The notes under the pieces are model-generated. The model saw only the letters and a program-made list of their open reading frames with translations. It made no database searches and had not been told where the DNA came from. Positions 54,322 through 63,855 of a stretch of 64,000 nt of DNA are shown piece by piece. The position numbers and the translations under genes were made by a program. This DNA is from Thermoplasmata archaeon (GTDB taxonomy: Archaea; Thermoplasmatota; Thermoplasmata; Lutacidiplasmatales; UBA184), in contig JASHPK010000017.1 in NCBI GenBank assembly GCA_030038095.1, forward strand, positions 72,689-136,688, in the 5' to 3' direction. How positions within the stretch are numbered: position 1 is the first letter of the stretch; each line of letters starts with the position of its first letter.

Positions 54322-56061
54322 TCACCACCCGACCGGGACACCCTGGTTCTGCTGGTCGAGCCACGCCTTCAGGGGGGCGAAGTACTCGAGGAGACCCCGA
54401 GCCTCCATCCGTCGTTCGCCCGTCAGGGATTCGAGGGCGTCACGCCAGTCGCGGCTCGAGCCCATCTCGAGCATCGCCAGGAGCCGGCGCCCGGCCTCCT
54501 TGGACCCGTAGATCGAGGCGCGGTGGAGCGGCCCGACCGACCCGATGACGCCGGCGAGGGCCCGGTGGAACTGGAACTGGAGGATGTGGGCGAGGAAGTA
54601 CCGCATGTACGGCACGTTCGCGGGGACGTGGTACTTCGCCCCCGCGTCGAACTCGGTCTCGTCGCGCGCCCGGACGGGAGCGATCCCTTGGTAGCGTTCC
54701 CGCAGCGCCCACCAGCTCGCATTCAGCTCCTCGGGACGGATCGCTCCCGAGAAGACCTCCCATCGCCACTTGTCGACGACCAGCCCGAACGGCAGGAAGG
54801 CGATCTTCTCGAGGGCACGGAAGAGGAGCAGGTCGAGGTCGCCTGACGCGTCCGGCGCGCGCTCGATGAGCCCGATCCGTTCGAGATACTCCGGCGTGAC
54901 GCTGAGGGAGATCGTGTCCCCGACCGCCTCGTGGAAGCCGTCGTGGGCGCTGTCGCGGAAGAGGTACGGCTGGTTCGCGTACGCCCGCTGGTAGAAGTTG
55001 TGCCCGAGCTCATGGTGGACGGTGTGAAAGTCCTCCCCGGTGATCTCGATGCACATCTTGATCCGAAGATCCTCGACCAGATCGACGTCCCATGCGCTCG
55101 CGTGGCAGACGACCTCGCGGTCCTTCGGCCGGAGGAGCATCGACCGAGTCCAGAAGCTCTCGGGAAGCGGCGGCAGGCCGAGGGAGATGAAGAACGCCTC
55201 GGCGTACCGCACCATGCCTTCGGCGGTCGTGTGCCGGTCCTGGAGGATGCGGGTGAGATCGATGGGCGGCGTAGAGCGGGGGGGCGCGAGCCGCGGGGTC
55301 AGGGCCTCCCAGGACTGCGCCCACATGTTGCCGAGCAGGTGCGCCGGGATCGGACCGCGCTCGGGGACGTGGTCCGCCCCATAGATCTCCCGCAGGCGAC
55401 GCCGCACGTAGGCGTGCAGCGCAACGTAGAGGGGACGCACCTCCTCCCAGAGCCGATCGACCTCGCGGGCGAACGACGCCGGGGGCATGTCGTACTTCGA
55501 GCGCCACATCGCGCCGGTGTCCTCGAACCCCAGCTCCCGCGCCCCCCGGTTCGCGAGGTCGACGTACCGCACGAAGTCCTTGCGGATCCCGCGGCCGACC
55601 GCATGCCAGCCAGCCCACGCGTCCTCCAGGAGGACCGGGTCACGGCTCTCCGCGAGGATGCGGGATAGGCCCTGGAGGTCCACCGGCTCGCGGGCGCCGA
55701 TCGGCGTGTGTCGCCCCCTCGAGTACGTCCCCTCCATCTGCGTGACGGTCTGCGTGAGCTCCCCGGACGCGGCGGGATCGGACGGCGCGATCAGCGGGAG
55801 CGACAGCCGGAGCAGCCGGACCTTCCGTCGGTCGACGTCCGAGAGCGACTCGGGCGGGAGACCGGTCGACTCCTTGGCGAGCTCGACCGTGGCCGCGATC
55901 AGGCGGGAGTACGCCTTCGCGGCGAGGGCCTCTGTGTCCGAAGTGATGAAGGTCGAATAGACCCAGCTCGCTTGCTGCGACTCGATGGAGAGCTCGAGGA
56001 GACGCGACTCCGTGCGACGAAGAAACTCGGTCGCCTGGGACGTCGAGGTCGCCGTGGGCAC
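54322..56061 (-). CDS. M2 family (angiotensin-converting-enzyme-like) metallopeptidase
   Basis: VHHELGHNFYQRAYANQPYLFRDSAHDGFHEAVGDTISLSVTPEYL; GTG start at 56061 favoured by a TATA-like ttcatatccc upstream (ORF opens at 56151). Confidence 0.85.
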   Translation of the reverse strand: MPTATSTSQATEFLRRTESRLLELSIESQQASWVYSTFITSDTEALAAKAYSRLIAATVELAKESTGLPPESLSDVDRRKVRLLRLSLPLIAPSDPAASGELTQTVTQMEGTYSRGRHTPIGAREPVDLQGLSRILAESRDPVLLEDAWAGWHAVGRGIRKDFVRYVDLANRGARELGFEDTGAMWRSKYDMPPASFAREVDRLWEEVRPLYVALHAYVRRRLREIYGADHVPERGPIPAHLLGNMWAQSWEALTPRLAPPRSTPPIDLTRILQDRHTTAEGMVRYAEAFFISLGLPPLPESFWTRSMLLRPKDREVVCHASAWDVDLVEDLRIKMCIEITGEDFHTVHHELGHNFYQRAYANQPYLFRDSAHDGFHEAVGDTISLSVTPEYLERIGLIERAPDASGDLDLLLFRALEKIAFLPFGLVVDKWRWEVFSGAIRPEELNASWWALRERYQGIAPVRARDETEFDAGAKYHVPANVPYMRYFLAHILQFQFHRALAGVIGSVGPLHRASIYGSKEAGRRLLAMLEMGSSRDWRDALESLTGERRMEARGLLEYFAPLKAWLDQQNQGVPVGW

Positions 56062-56248
56062 ACGCTCCGCAGGGCTCTCGGAACGGGCTACGGGATATGA
56101 ACTGTGGCCGCGGCTCCCGCCGAAAAGGGTCCGTTGGGGGCGCCGGCCCACCCCGGAATCGGTTCCCGCACGACTCCGGGGCCCCCTGCGGTTCCAGTGA
56201 ATGTCGGGGGTTTATGTATGACGTGCGTCTGACACGCTTCGAGAGACC

Positions 56249-56401
56249 GTGTCGGACGTTCTGGAACGATGGACGATCCTCGCCGCTGCCCCGGTCGACT
56301 CGCCGGTCTTCGAGGAACCCCCCTACCCGCTCGCCGTCCTGCCGTGCCTCAAGTCCCGCTTCCTGCCGATCTCGCCGTTCCTCTGGAGTGAGGAGCCGTG
56401 A
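56249..56401 (+). CDS. Small hypothetical protein, 50 aa, not in the ORF track
   Basis: GTG...TGA: MSDVLERWTILAAAPVDSPVFEEPPYPLAVLPCLKSRFLPISPFLWSEEP; GTGA overlap with the next ORF; tttatgta upstream. Confidence 0.4.
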   Translation: MSDVLERWTILAAAPVDSPVFEEPPYPLAVLPCLKSRFLPISPFLWSEEP

Positions 56402-56631
56402 GCGCGGAGCTCCGCAAACCGATTCCCCCGACCCTCAGCGAGGCGAGCGTCCCCTCGGGGCCCCCGCCCAAGTTCATCCTCGGCGTGGGAAGCCCTCGGG
56501 GCTACGGAGTTCGCCCGAAGCTCTCCCCGGACGCCGCAGCGGCCTTTGCGACGTACGTCGATACCGCGAGGGCGCGCGCCGCGGTCGAAGGGCGGACGCT
56601 CGTCTATACGGTGCGCTGGAACGAGGGTTAG
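56398..56631 (+). CDS. Small hypothetical protein, 77 aa
   Basis: GTG start overlapping the upstream small ORF's stop; ends exactly where the convergent rnhA ends. Confidence 0.5.
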   Translation: MSAELRKPIPPTLSEASVPSGPPPKFILGVGSPRGYGVRPKLSPDAAAAFATYVDTARARAAVEGRTLVYTVRWNEG

Positions 56632-57189
56632 CTAACCCTCGGGGTCGTCCTCCAGCCCCTCCTCGTCCGCCGGCGGCTTACCCGATCGGGACGGGCGATA
56701 CCGGCGGGCCTCGTTCGCCGCGAGCGCGAGCGCCGATTTCGACAGGGCGTCCGCTCGGGCGTTCTCGGACCGGGGGACCCACTCGTACCGGACCGACCGG
56801 AACTCCTTCGCGAGCTGAAGGAGCCGCGCGTGGTAGGCCTTCAAGTGCTCCTTGCGGACCTCGTACTCGCCGCGGACCTGCCGGATGACGAGCTGGCTGT
56901 CGCCGGTCAGGATGACGCCCCCCCGGAAGCCGTGCTCGAGGAGCCACTCGAGCGCCCGGATCGCGCCGACGTACTCCGCGACATTGTTGGTCGCCCGCTC
57001 GCTGTACGGGCGGGTGGCGAGACCGGCGTCCTCGTGGTCGAGCCCGACCCCCTCGATCGTGTAGCCGAAGGTCGCGACGCCCCCGCCGCGCGGAGGCTGG
57101 CACGCCCCGTCGAAGTGCACCCGGACCGGAGCGTCGGAGGCGCTCGTGATCCCGCGCGGGAGGCTCGAGTCGTCGAGGGGAACGGTCAT
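56632..57189 (-). CDS. RNase H-like protein (ribonuclease HI family)
   Basis: VHFDGACQPPRGGGVATFGYTIEG, TNNVAEYVGAIRALEWLLEHG, LTGDSQLVIRQVRGEY, VPRSENARADALSKSAL. Confidence 0.85.
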   Translation of the reverse strand: MTVPLDDSSLPRGITSASDAPVRVHFDGACQPPRGGGVATFGYTIEGVGLDHEDAGLATRPYSERATNNVAEYVGAIRALEWLLEHGFRGGVILTGDSQLVIRQVRGEYEVRKEHLKAYHARLLQLAKEFRSVRYEWVPRSENARADALSKSALALAANEARRYRPSRSGKPPADEEGLEDDPEG

Positions 57190-57707
57190 ACGCGTCGCGC
57201 CCCCCGGGCGCTGCTCGCCGTCGCGGCCGCGGCGCGGGCGATCATCGGACAGTTGCAGAACGCCTCCGCCCGGGCGCAGGTCGGGCAGGTCGGGCGATCG
57301 AGCACCATCCCGAGCGGTCGACCGCACCCGCGGCAGCTCCTCGCCCGGGTGCAGCGCGGGCACTGCACGAGCTCGGCGGGAATGTTCGTCCGGCAGTACC
57401 GGCACCCCACCGGTTCCTTCGGATTGTATCGGACCGGGGGCCGGGGCGCCTCGCGGCTCCGCGCCGTGGCAACGGCCCGGAGCACGTTGGCCTCGGAGCT
57501 CCCGAACGCGCCGGAGACCGTCGTGGTCTCGGGGTCGTGCGCGACCGCCCCGAGGAGGATGACCACGAGACCGAACGGGACGACGAACAGTCCGAGCTCC
57601 TGCTCGAGGGTGAACTGCTCGGCCCCGGTGAGGACGATCGGCGAGGCGATGAGCGCGAAGCCGAGGAGGATGAAGCCGACCCCGATGTAGACGATCGAGC
57701 GATTCAT
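57186..57707 (-). CDS. Membrane protein with C-terminal zinc-ribbon cysteines
   Basis: Two N-terminal TM segments; CRYCRTNIPAELVQCPRCTRARSCRGCGRPLGMVLDRPTCPTC; ATGA overlap with downstream rnhA. Confidence 0.65.
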   Translation of the reverse strand: MNRSIVYIGVGFILLGFALIASPIVLTGAEQFTLEQELGLFVVPFGLVVILLGAVAHDPETTTVSGAFGSSEANVLRAVATARSREAPRPPVRYNPKEPVGCRYCRTNIPAELVQCPRCTRARSCRGCGRPLGMVLDRPTCPTCARAEAFCNCPMIARAAAATASSARGARRV

Positions 57708-57825
57708 GGGTCGGTCGCGGCCGGGCTCCGCCGTTGCCAACTCGAAGAGCGAGCCCCTCCGCTTTAAGGGCCTCGCTCGAGCGCCGGCCCCGAGCACCTA
57801 TTACCCCCGGGACTGTCGGGGCGTC

Positions 57826-58296
57826 ATGCCGAACCCCACCGTCACCCTCCGGACGACCCTCGGGGACGTCCGGATCGAGATCTATCGGGACCGGGCGCCG
57901 AAGACCGCCGAGAACTTCCTCTCGCTCGTCCGCAAGGGGTTTTACAACGGGCTCACGTTCCATCGGGTCATTCCCGGCTTCATGATCCAGGGCGGCTGCC
58001 CGAAGGGAACGGGGACCGGGGGTCCGGGCTACGAGATCCCGGACGAGTTCGGTCCCGGGCTGCGGCACGACGGGCCCGGCGTGCTGTCGATGGCGAATGC
58101 CGGTCCGAACACGGGGGGAAGCCAGTTCTTCATCACGCTCGCTCCGACGCCCTGGCTCGACGGCAAGCACGCGATCTTCGGCCGGGTCCGGGGCGGCCAG
58201 GAGGTCATCGAGAAGATCGCGGCCGTGCCTCGAGACGGCAACGACCGGCCGAAGACCCCGGTGCGGATCGTCGAGGCGTCCGCCCAAGGCGTGTGA
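57826..58296 (+). CDS. Peptidyl-prolyl cis-trans isomerase (cyclophilin type)
   Basis: FYNGLTFHRVIPGFMIQGGCPKGTGTGGPGYEIPDEF...GVLSMANAGPNTGGSQFFITLAPTPWLDGKHAIFGRV. Confidence 0.92.
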   Translation: MPNPTVTLRTTLGDVRIEIYRDRAPKTAENFLSLVRKGFYNGLTFHRVIPGFMIQGGCPKGTGTGGPGYEIPDEFGPGLRHDGPGVLSMANAGPNTGGSQFFITLAPTPWLDGKHAIFGRVRGGQEVIEKIAAVPRDGNDRPKTPVRIVEASAQGV

Positions 58297-58320
58297 TCCC
58301 GTAGAACTGGTTCGCGCCCC

Positions 58321-58806
58321 TCAGGGCGGATAGTCGAACGGCAGGCGCTCGCGCGGCGAGCGTACGTCTTCGATCGTGGTGACGATGCCGGCCGCGAGGC
58401 CGAGCCCGGGCACGAGAAGGAGGAGCCCGATTACCCCCTCGACGCCGATCCCGACCGAGATCCCGTGCTGGGGAAGGCCGAAGACGAGGGTCGCGGCGAG
58501 GAAGAAGGTGAGCAGATAGAGGATCGTCACCACCGACACCGCCATCGAGAGTGGGCCGTACGCCCGGGTCGGCTTGAGAATGTAGCGCGCCGTGCTGAGG
58601 ACGGAGATCGCGAGGCCGGCGACCGTCACGGTCAGGATCGAGATCGGCACGTGGAGACCGTGGGTGGAGAGGAACGTCAGGAGGGCTACGGGGATGCCGA
58701 CGAGGATCACGATGAGCGGCAGCAAGCGGAGGCCGCCCGCCAGGATCCGGTAGCTGAGCGACGGGATGCGGTAGCCGATCGGGCGGGGGGGGACTTCCGC
58801 GCTCAC
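58321..58806 (-). CDS. Multi-TM membrane protein of unknown function
   Basis: Four to five hydrophobic helices; overlaps the upstream surface-protein gene by 4 bp. Confidence 0.6.
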   Translation of the reverse strand: MSAEVPPRPIGYRIPSLSYRILAGGLRLLPLIVILVGIPVALLTFLSTHGLHVPISILTVTVAGLAISVLSTARYILKPTRAYGPLSMAVSVVTILYLLTFFLAATLVFGLPQHGISVGIGVEGVIGLLLLVPGLGLAAGIVTTIEDVRSPRERLPFDYPP

Positions 58807-59627
58807 GGGATCGGCTCCGGGGGAAGCGGGATCGTGAGGCCGCCCGAGAGGTACTCCGCGGCAACCGTCCCGCCGGCGGGCGAGCAGCCGGAGACGATCG
58901 ACACGTCCTTCGTTTGGTCGAAGGACCCGCCCGGGGGGACCGAGACGGGGAACGAGCTACCGCCGCAGCTGGGTCCGTTCGCCGACACCACCGAGAAATC
59001 GAGGGTGCCGGCCTCGTCGAACGACGCGTGGTTCTGCCACTGGATCGTCACGGGGACCGCGTAGCCCCCGCTCACCGGGACGGGGGCGCCGACCGACACC
59101 TGGAGGTCGGCGAAGGGGGCTCCCCAGGACTTGTTCGTCTCGACCGCGATCGAGACGGGGATGAGGTACGCGTACGTCGCGTTGCCCCACACGCTGACGT
59201 TCAGGACCTGGTTTTCGGTGAGAAGCGAGGCTCCGGGCCCGGAGGTCTCGATGGGCAGATAGAAGGCGATCGTGATCGGCTGGAGCGCGCCGCTCGCGAG
59301 CGTGACCGGCCCGAACGATCCCTGTCCGAGATAGACCGAGGACTGGTTCAGGACGCGGACATGGACCGAGAAGGCCGAGATCGGGTAGAACCCGTGGTTC
59401 GAGAAGTTGAGATCGCCGGTGACCGCCACCGTGTCGTTCGAGTCGAACGAGGCCGAGAAGTTGCCCGCGGTGGGTCCGGAGCGGACCACCTCGACCGCCG
59501 AGTAGGCGGCGCTAGCGAGGAAGAGGATCACGACGACGAGAATGACGAGGGAGATGCGGCGGAACCACCGCGCGAGTCGGTACAGCCCGGGCGGAGTACG
59601 ACTCTGCGGGAACCACGGGTTGCTCAC
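58803..59627 (-). CDS. Secreted/surface protein with N-terminal TM anchor
   Basis: ISLVILVVVILFLASAAYSAVEVV followed by Ser/Thr/Asn-rich beta-like sequence with several N-x-S/T; GTG start at 59627. Confidence 0.6.
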   Translation of the reverse strand: MSNPWFPQSRTPPGLYRLARWFRRISLVILVVVILFLASAAYSAVEVVRSGPTAGNFSASFDSNDTVAVTGDLNFSNHGFYPISAFSVHVRVLNQSSVYLGQGSFGPVTLASGALQPITIAFYLPIETSGPGASLLTENQVLNVSVWGNATYAYLIPVSIAVETNKSWGAPFADLQVSVGAPVPVSGGYAVPVTIQWQNHASFDEAGTLDFSVVSANGPSCGGSSFPVSVPPGGSFDQTKDVSIVSGCSPAGGTVAAEYLSGGLTIPLPPEPIP

Positions 59628-59722
59628 GAGGGCCCCCCGTTCGTAAGAAACGGGGGTGTCCCCTTTGAAAAGGTTGTGGACCACGGCCTCCGGGCCCGAA
59701 GGGCGTTTCCGGGAGCGCCGGG

Positions 59723-60646
59723 CTAACCGCCGGCGCCCGGGACCGCCCGGGCCGGGGCTTCGACCTCGAAGACCGAGTGCAGGATGCCGAACTCCTCCGC
59801 CATCCGGGACCGAAGGGCGGCGAGGACGGCCATCGAGTCTCGGAGCGAGATCTCGTCGACCTCGACGTGCGCGGTCATGCAGACAAGCGTCGGACACACC
59901 GCCCAGACATGCAGGTCGTGGACCGCGGCCACGTGCGGGATCGAGCGGGCGGCCCGGTCGATCGCGTCGACCGATAGGTTCCGGGGCGTTCGCTCGGTCA
60001 GCACGTCCGCGCCATCGCGGAAGAGCGGCAACGACTCGTAGACGAGGATCGCCGCGATCACCAGGGCCGCGGCGGCGTCGACCCACGTCCAGCCGGGCCG
60101 CCAGAGCAGCAGCGCCCCGTCGGTCACGAGCGCGGCCGTGATGGCGAGGTCGCTCGCGAGGTGGACGACCACGCTACGCAGGTTCAGGTCCCGCGTGCGG
60201 CGAGGGACCCGCCGAATCAGGAGGAGGTTCGTGGCCCGAAGCCCGAAGGTCGGGATCGCCACCAGCAGCAGCCAGACGGCGTCGACCGGCCCGGCGAACG
60301 GGACCGCCCGAACGAGCGAGCCGATCGCCTCGTAGGCGAACACCGAGCCCGTGGCGAGGACGAGGCCGGCATTGAGGAGCCCGGCGAACACCTCGAACCG
60401 GTGGACCCCGAAGGTGAAGCGCTCGCTCGCCCCACGCCCGGTCGCCTGCAAAGCGAACCAGGAGACCGCGAACGCGAGCAGGTCCGGCACGTTGTGGACG
60501 GCATCGACCGTGAGCGAGAGGCTCCGGGAGAGCCAGGCGCCCGCGATCTCGAGGACGAGGACGACGAGGGTGAAGACGAACGCCCACTGAAATCCGGTGA
60601 GAACGAGGGTCTCGGCTTCCGTCTCCCCATGCTCGAGCTCCGGCAT
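59723..60646 (-). CDS. Cation diffusion facilitator (CDF/CzcD-like) transporter
   Basis: LSLTVDAVHNVPDLLAFAVSWFAL; LASDLAITAALVTDGALL; C-terminal HVAAVHDLHVWAV...MTAHVEVDE. Confidence 0.88.
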   Translation of the reverse strand: MPELEHGETEAETLVLTGFQWAFVFTLVVLVLEIAGAWLSRSLSLTVDAVHNVPDLLAFAVSWFALQATGRGASERFTFGVHRFEVFAGLLNAGLVLATGSVFAYEAIGSLVRAVPFAGPVDAVWLLLVAIPTFGLRATNLLLIRRVPRRTRDLNLRSVVVHLASDLAITAALVTDGALLLWRPGWTWVDAAAALVIAAILVYESLPLFRDGADVLTERTPRNLSVDAIDRAARSIPHVAAVHDLHVWAVCPTLVCMTAHVEVDEISLRDSMAVLAALRSRMAEEFGILHSVFEVEAPARAVPGAGG

Positions 60647-61029
60647 TCGGGCCGTCCGCGGTGGGTTCAGGCGGGGAAAGAAGATGAATCTCGGCCTCGA
60701 GAGTCGGACCCGACCGCCCGCCCCCCTTCGCTAGGAAGAACGCTCGCGCTAGCGGCCGTGACCGTCAGGGACCGATCGGAGCTCGAGCTTCGGTCCCCAC
60801 GGCACGGCGGGGCGGGTCGATCCGGGGCGGCGGCCGAGGGGCTTCACGAGCACGATCCCCGAAACCGCGACTCAAGCCAACCACCAGCCGAGAAGAGCCG
60901 AAGCGCCGAGCCCGATCCAGAGCACGGCTGAGCAGGCTCCCGGGTGACGCATCGGGGCACCTCGTTGAGTCCGGTCGATGGACGCCGCCCTCGCACGCGG
61001 CTAAATAGTCGGATTCACCCGGCCGCCTC

Positions 61030-61860
61030 ATGCGGCCCATCACCGAACCTCTGACCCCGCTGGACCCGAGCGGGAGGGCCGCCTTGGCGCGTTGGATGGG
61101 CGACAGCCCGTTCTCGGCGCTCTCCGCCGGTCAGGTGCGAGACGGTCACTGCGAGGCCTACGCGGCCGGGGACCTGGGCGCGCCGGCGATCGCGGTAGTG
61201 CGTTCGGCCGCAGAGCCGACCGAACCCGCGGCCTTCGGCCGCGACGTCGACTCGCTCTGGAGCCTCCTCGCTCGGGTCCCGGGGTGGTACTGCGTCAACG
61301 TGGCCGTGGACCTAGCCCCGGCGGTAGCGAGGCTGTTCCGCCGCCGACTGCAACAACCCGCCCAGATCCTGAGCGAGCGTTACTATGTTCTCGATCGCGA
61401 GGTCGAGAGACTTCCGGGACCAGGAGTACGGCGCCTCGGGCCCGAAGATTCGGAGCTCGTCCACCGCTCGGAGCCGATCTTCCGGTCGTTCTTCTTGGGT
61501 CATGGCAGTCCCGAGCGGACGCTCTCGGAAGGCACGGCCGCGGGCATCGTCGTGGACGACGCTCTGCTCTCCGCGGTGACCACGTCCGCGTGGGCCGGCC
61601 TCCACGTCGATCTCGGCGCGGTGACCGTTCCCAACCGGCGAGGCCAGGGGTTCGCCACCGCCTGCGCTGCCGAGGTGTGCGCCGCGCTCCGAGCTCGAGG
61701 GTTGCGACCGGTCTGGGCCGCCGGTGAGCGGAACATCGCTTCCTGGCGGGTACCGGAAAAACTCGGGTTCGAATTCGTGGGCCGTCGCGAGTACGTGGTC
61801 TTCGAGGGGCTTCGGTCCGAGGGGTACCACCCCGCGCAGGGAGCTTCGGGCCCAGCGTGA
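61030..61860 (+). CDS. GNAT-like N-acetyltransferase
   Basis: VDLGAVTVPNRRGQGFATACAAEVCAALRARGLRPVWAAGERNIASWRVPEKLGFEFVGRREYVVF; ctaaatag at 61001-61008. Confidence 0.7.
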   Translation: MRPITEPLTPLDPSGRAALARWMGDSPFSALSAGQVRDGHCEAYAAGDLGAPAIAVVRSAAEPTEPAAFGRDVDSLWSLLARVPGWYCVNVAVDLAPAVARLFRRRLQQPAQILSERYYVLDREVERLPGPGVRRLGPEDSELVHRSEPIFRSFFLGHGSPERTLSEGTAAGIVVDDALLSAVTTSAWAGLHVDLGAVTVPNRRGQGFATACAAEVCAALRARGLRPVWAAGERNIASWRVPEKLGFEFVGRREYVVFEGLRSEGYHPAQGASGPA

Positions 61861-61948
61861 TCTCGGAGGCCGATGACTCGGAGAACCGAAGGCGAGGCCG
61901 GTGCGCCCCGAGTGCGGGAACATCCCTGCGGCCCGTGAAGGCGGAGGG

Positions 61949-62935
61949 TCACTGGGGTCCGGGGCTCTGTCCCGCGCGGGCCACCCGAGCGAGGACGCTG
62001 AGCGCCTCGACCGTGGCCCAGCGGCTCGGCTCGCCGGGGGGTTCGAGGCGCAGGGGAAACACCGGGCCGGGGAACTCATACCCGCCGCGGCGGGGATCGA
62101 GGTCCGGATGGTCCGCGTCGAGCGCCCACGTCCCGTCCGGCCGCCGCTTCTGTTCGAGCCAACGAAGGGCCGGTCGGAGCCGGGGGTCCGCGCCGTATCC
62201 GAGGCGCGTGAGGACCCGAAGCCCCACGAGGAGGTCGTAGTAGTAGTGGTTCGGATAGTGGATGCGGAACCACGGCGGGTAGCGCACCCTACCTTCCTCC
62301 ATCAAATGGCGGCGGAGATAGAACTCCGCTCCCCGTTCGATCGAGCCGCGCACCGAGTCCTCGCGCGCGTCCTCGGGAATCTCCGCGAGGGCCGCGAGGC
62401 CCTCCCAGCCGTCCAGCGTCCCCGTTCGGGATGGAAAGCAATGCCATCCTCCGTCCGGCTTCTGGGTTCGCACGACCCACGCGATCGAACGCTGGACCGC
62501 GGGGTGTTCGAGGTAACCGAACCGGACCAGCGTCCGGACCGCGTTCCCGGTGACGCAGATCTCTCCCGAATTGCCCGTCAAGACCCCGCCCTTCCCGGTC
62601 CAACGGTCGAGGATCAGTGTTGCCGTCCTCCGGACCCGGGGGTCCGATCGGGTCACGCCGAGATCTCCCAGGACGATTGAGTTCCAGTTCGTCACGATGT
62701 ACTTGGGGCGGTACAGGTCCGTGGCGGAGGATCCCCGGGTCGCCCAGTGGCCGTCCGGGAACTGCCCGCTCAACAGGCGCGCGGCCCAACCCGACCGACC
62801 GATCTGACGTCGGGCGCGTCGCACGCGCGGATCTTCGGAGGGAAGTCCTGCGACGTCGACCCAGAAGCGCCAGCGGACGCTCGGGTCCGAATCTCTTTCC
62901 GTGAGCCAGCGTTGAACTTGTGGGGCGATCTTCAT
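61949..62935 (-). CDS. Alpha/alpha-toroid (prenyltransferase/terpene-cyclase-like repeat) protein
   Basis: Repeated helical units with QFPDGHW, QKPDGGWHCFPSR, KRRPDGTWALD motifs; start refined to ATG at 62935. Confidence 0.55.
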   Translation of the reverse strand: MKIAPQVQRWLTERDSDPSVRWRFWVDVAGLPSEDPRVRRARRQIGRSGWAARLLSGQFPDGHWATRGSSATDLYRPKYIVTNWNSIVLGDLGVTRSDPRVRRTATLILDRWTGKGGVLTGNSGEICVTGNAVRTLVRFGYLEHPAVQRSIAWVVRTQKPDGGWHCFPSRTGTLDGWEGLAALAEIPEDAREDSVRGSIERGAEFYLRRHLMEEGRVRYPPWFRIHYPNHYYYDLLVGLRVLTRLGYGADPRLRPALRWLEQKRRPDGTWALDADHPDLDPRRGGYEFPGPVFPLRLEPPGEPSRWATVEALSVLARVARAGQSPGPQ

Positions 62936-63084
62936 CGAGGAACCGTATCGGACCGGCCTAATCAGGTTCGCTCGCCCCATCCGCCGCCTCAATGGGTCGA
63001 GACCGTTTCCCAGGACCGACGAACGATCGGGAACCGCTCGAGCGCCCTCCGTCTCCGTTTTCTCGAGGCGAGTCGCCCGGAGTT

Positions 63085-63855
63085 CTATCCCATCTCGCGA
63101 AGGGCTGAGGGTTCCCAGACGATGAACCGCTCGAGACGTGGCCCCTTCCACCAGGACCGGTCCGGAACGTTTTCCGTTCCGAGCCGTCGGAGAATCTCCT
63201 GGTGAACCTCGGGCGGTATCGAGCCCCGGACGAACCATCCACCGGCTTCCGCGCGGCGTCGGATCGCCTCTTCGCTCAAGGCAGGGGGCTGGCCTTCGAC
63301 CACCCGAACCTCGCTCGGGGGGGCGATCGCGCGCAGGTCATCGAACGTGTGCCAGAATCGGGGACCCCGTTCGGGCAGCGAGTACCCGAGCTCCTGGGCG
63401 AGCGCGCGGTAACGTCGATAGAATTCGACTCGCGCGTCGCCGGGTCCTCGCGACGGTCGTTCGGGGAGGAGTACCACGACCTTGTGCCGGGCGACGCGGC
63501 CGAGCTCTCGGAGCACGGCCGCCGGCTCGGCGACGAGCTGAAGGACGTGCGCGGTGAACGCGGCGTCGACGGCATCGTCGCGAAGAGGGAGGCGCCTCAG
63601 GTCTCCCCGAACCAAGGCAATGATCCCCTTCGTTCCGGCCCGACGCATCATGGCGACCGATAGGTCCACTCCGAGGACTTCGAATCCGCGGGCGTGCAGC
63701 GGGGCGGCGAAACGGCCGGTCCCGACTCCGCCGTCGACCAGACTGCGGCATCCGCTCAAGAGTTGGACAAGCGAGTCGAGCTCCGTCTCGGAGGGGGGGC
63801 GACGCGTTTCGTCGTAGGTGGGGGCGACGCGGTCAAACTCGACCTCGGGGCTCAT
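63085..63855 (-). CDS. SAM-dependent methyltransferase
   Basis: LVDGGVGTGRFAAPLHARGFEVLGVDLSVAMMRRA...LRRLPLRDDAVDAAFTAHVLQLV; TATA-like box about 27 nt upstream of 63855. Confidence 0.8.
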   Translation of the reverse strand: MSPEVEFDRVAPTYDETRRPPSETELDSLVQLLSGCRSLVDGGVGTGRFAAPLHARGFEVLGVDLSVAMMRRAGTKGIIALVRGDLRRLPLRDDAVDAAFTAHVLQLVAEPAAVLRELGRVARHKVVVLLPERPSRGPGDARVEFYRRYRALAQELGYSLPERGPRFWHTFDDLRAIAPPSEVRVVEGQPPALSEEAIRRRAEAGGWFVRGSIPPEVHQEILRRLGTENVPDRSWWKGPRLERFIVWEPSALREMG

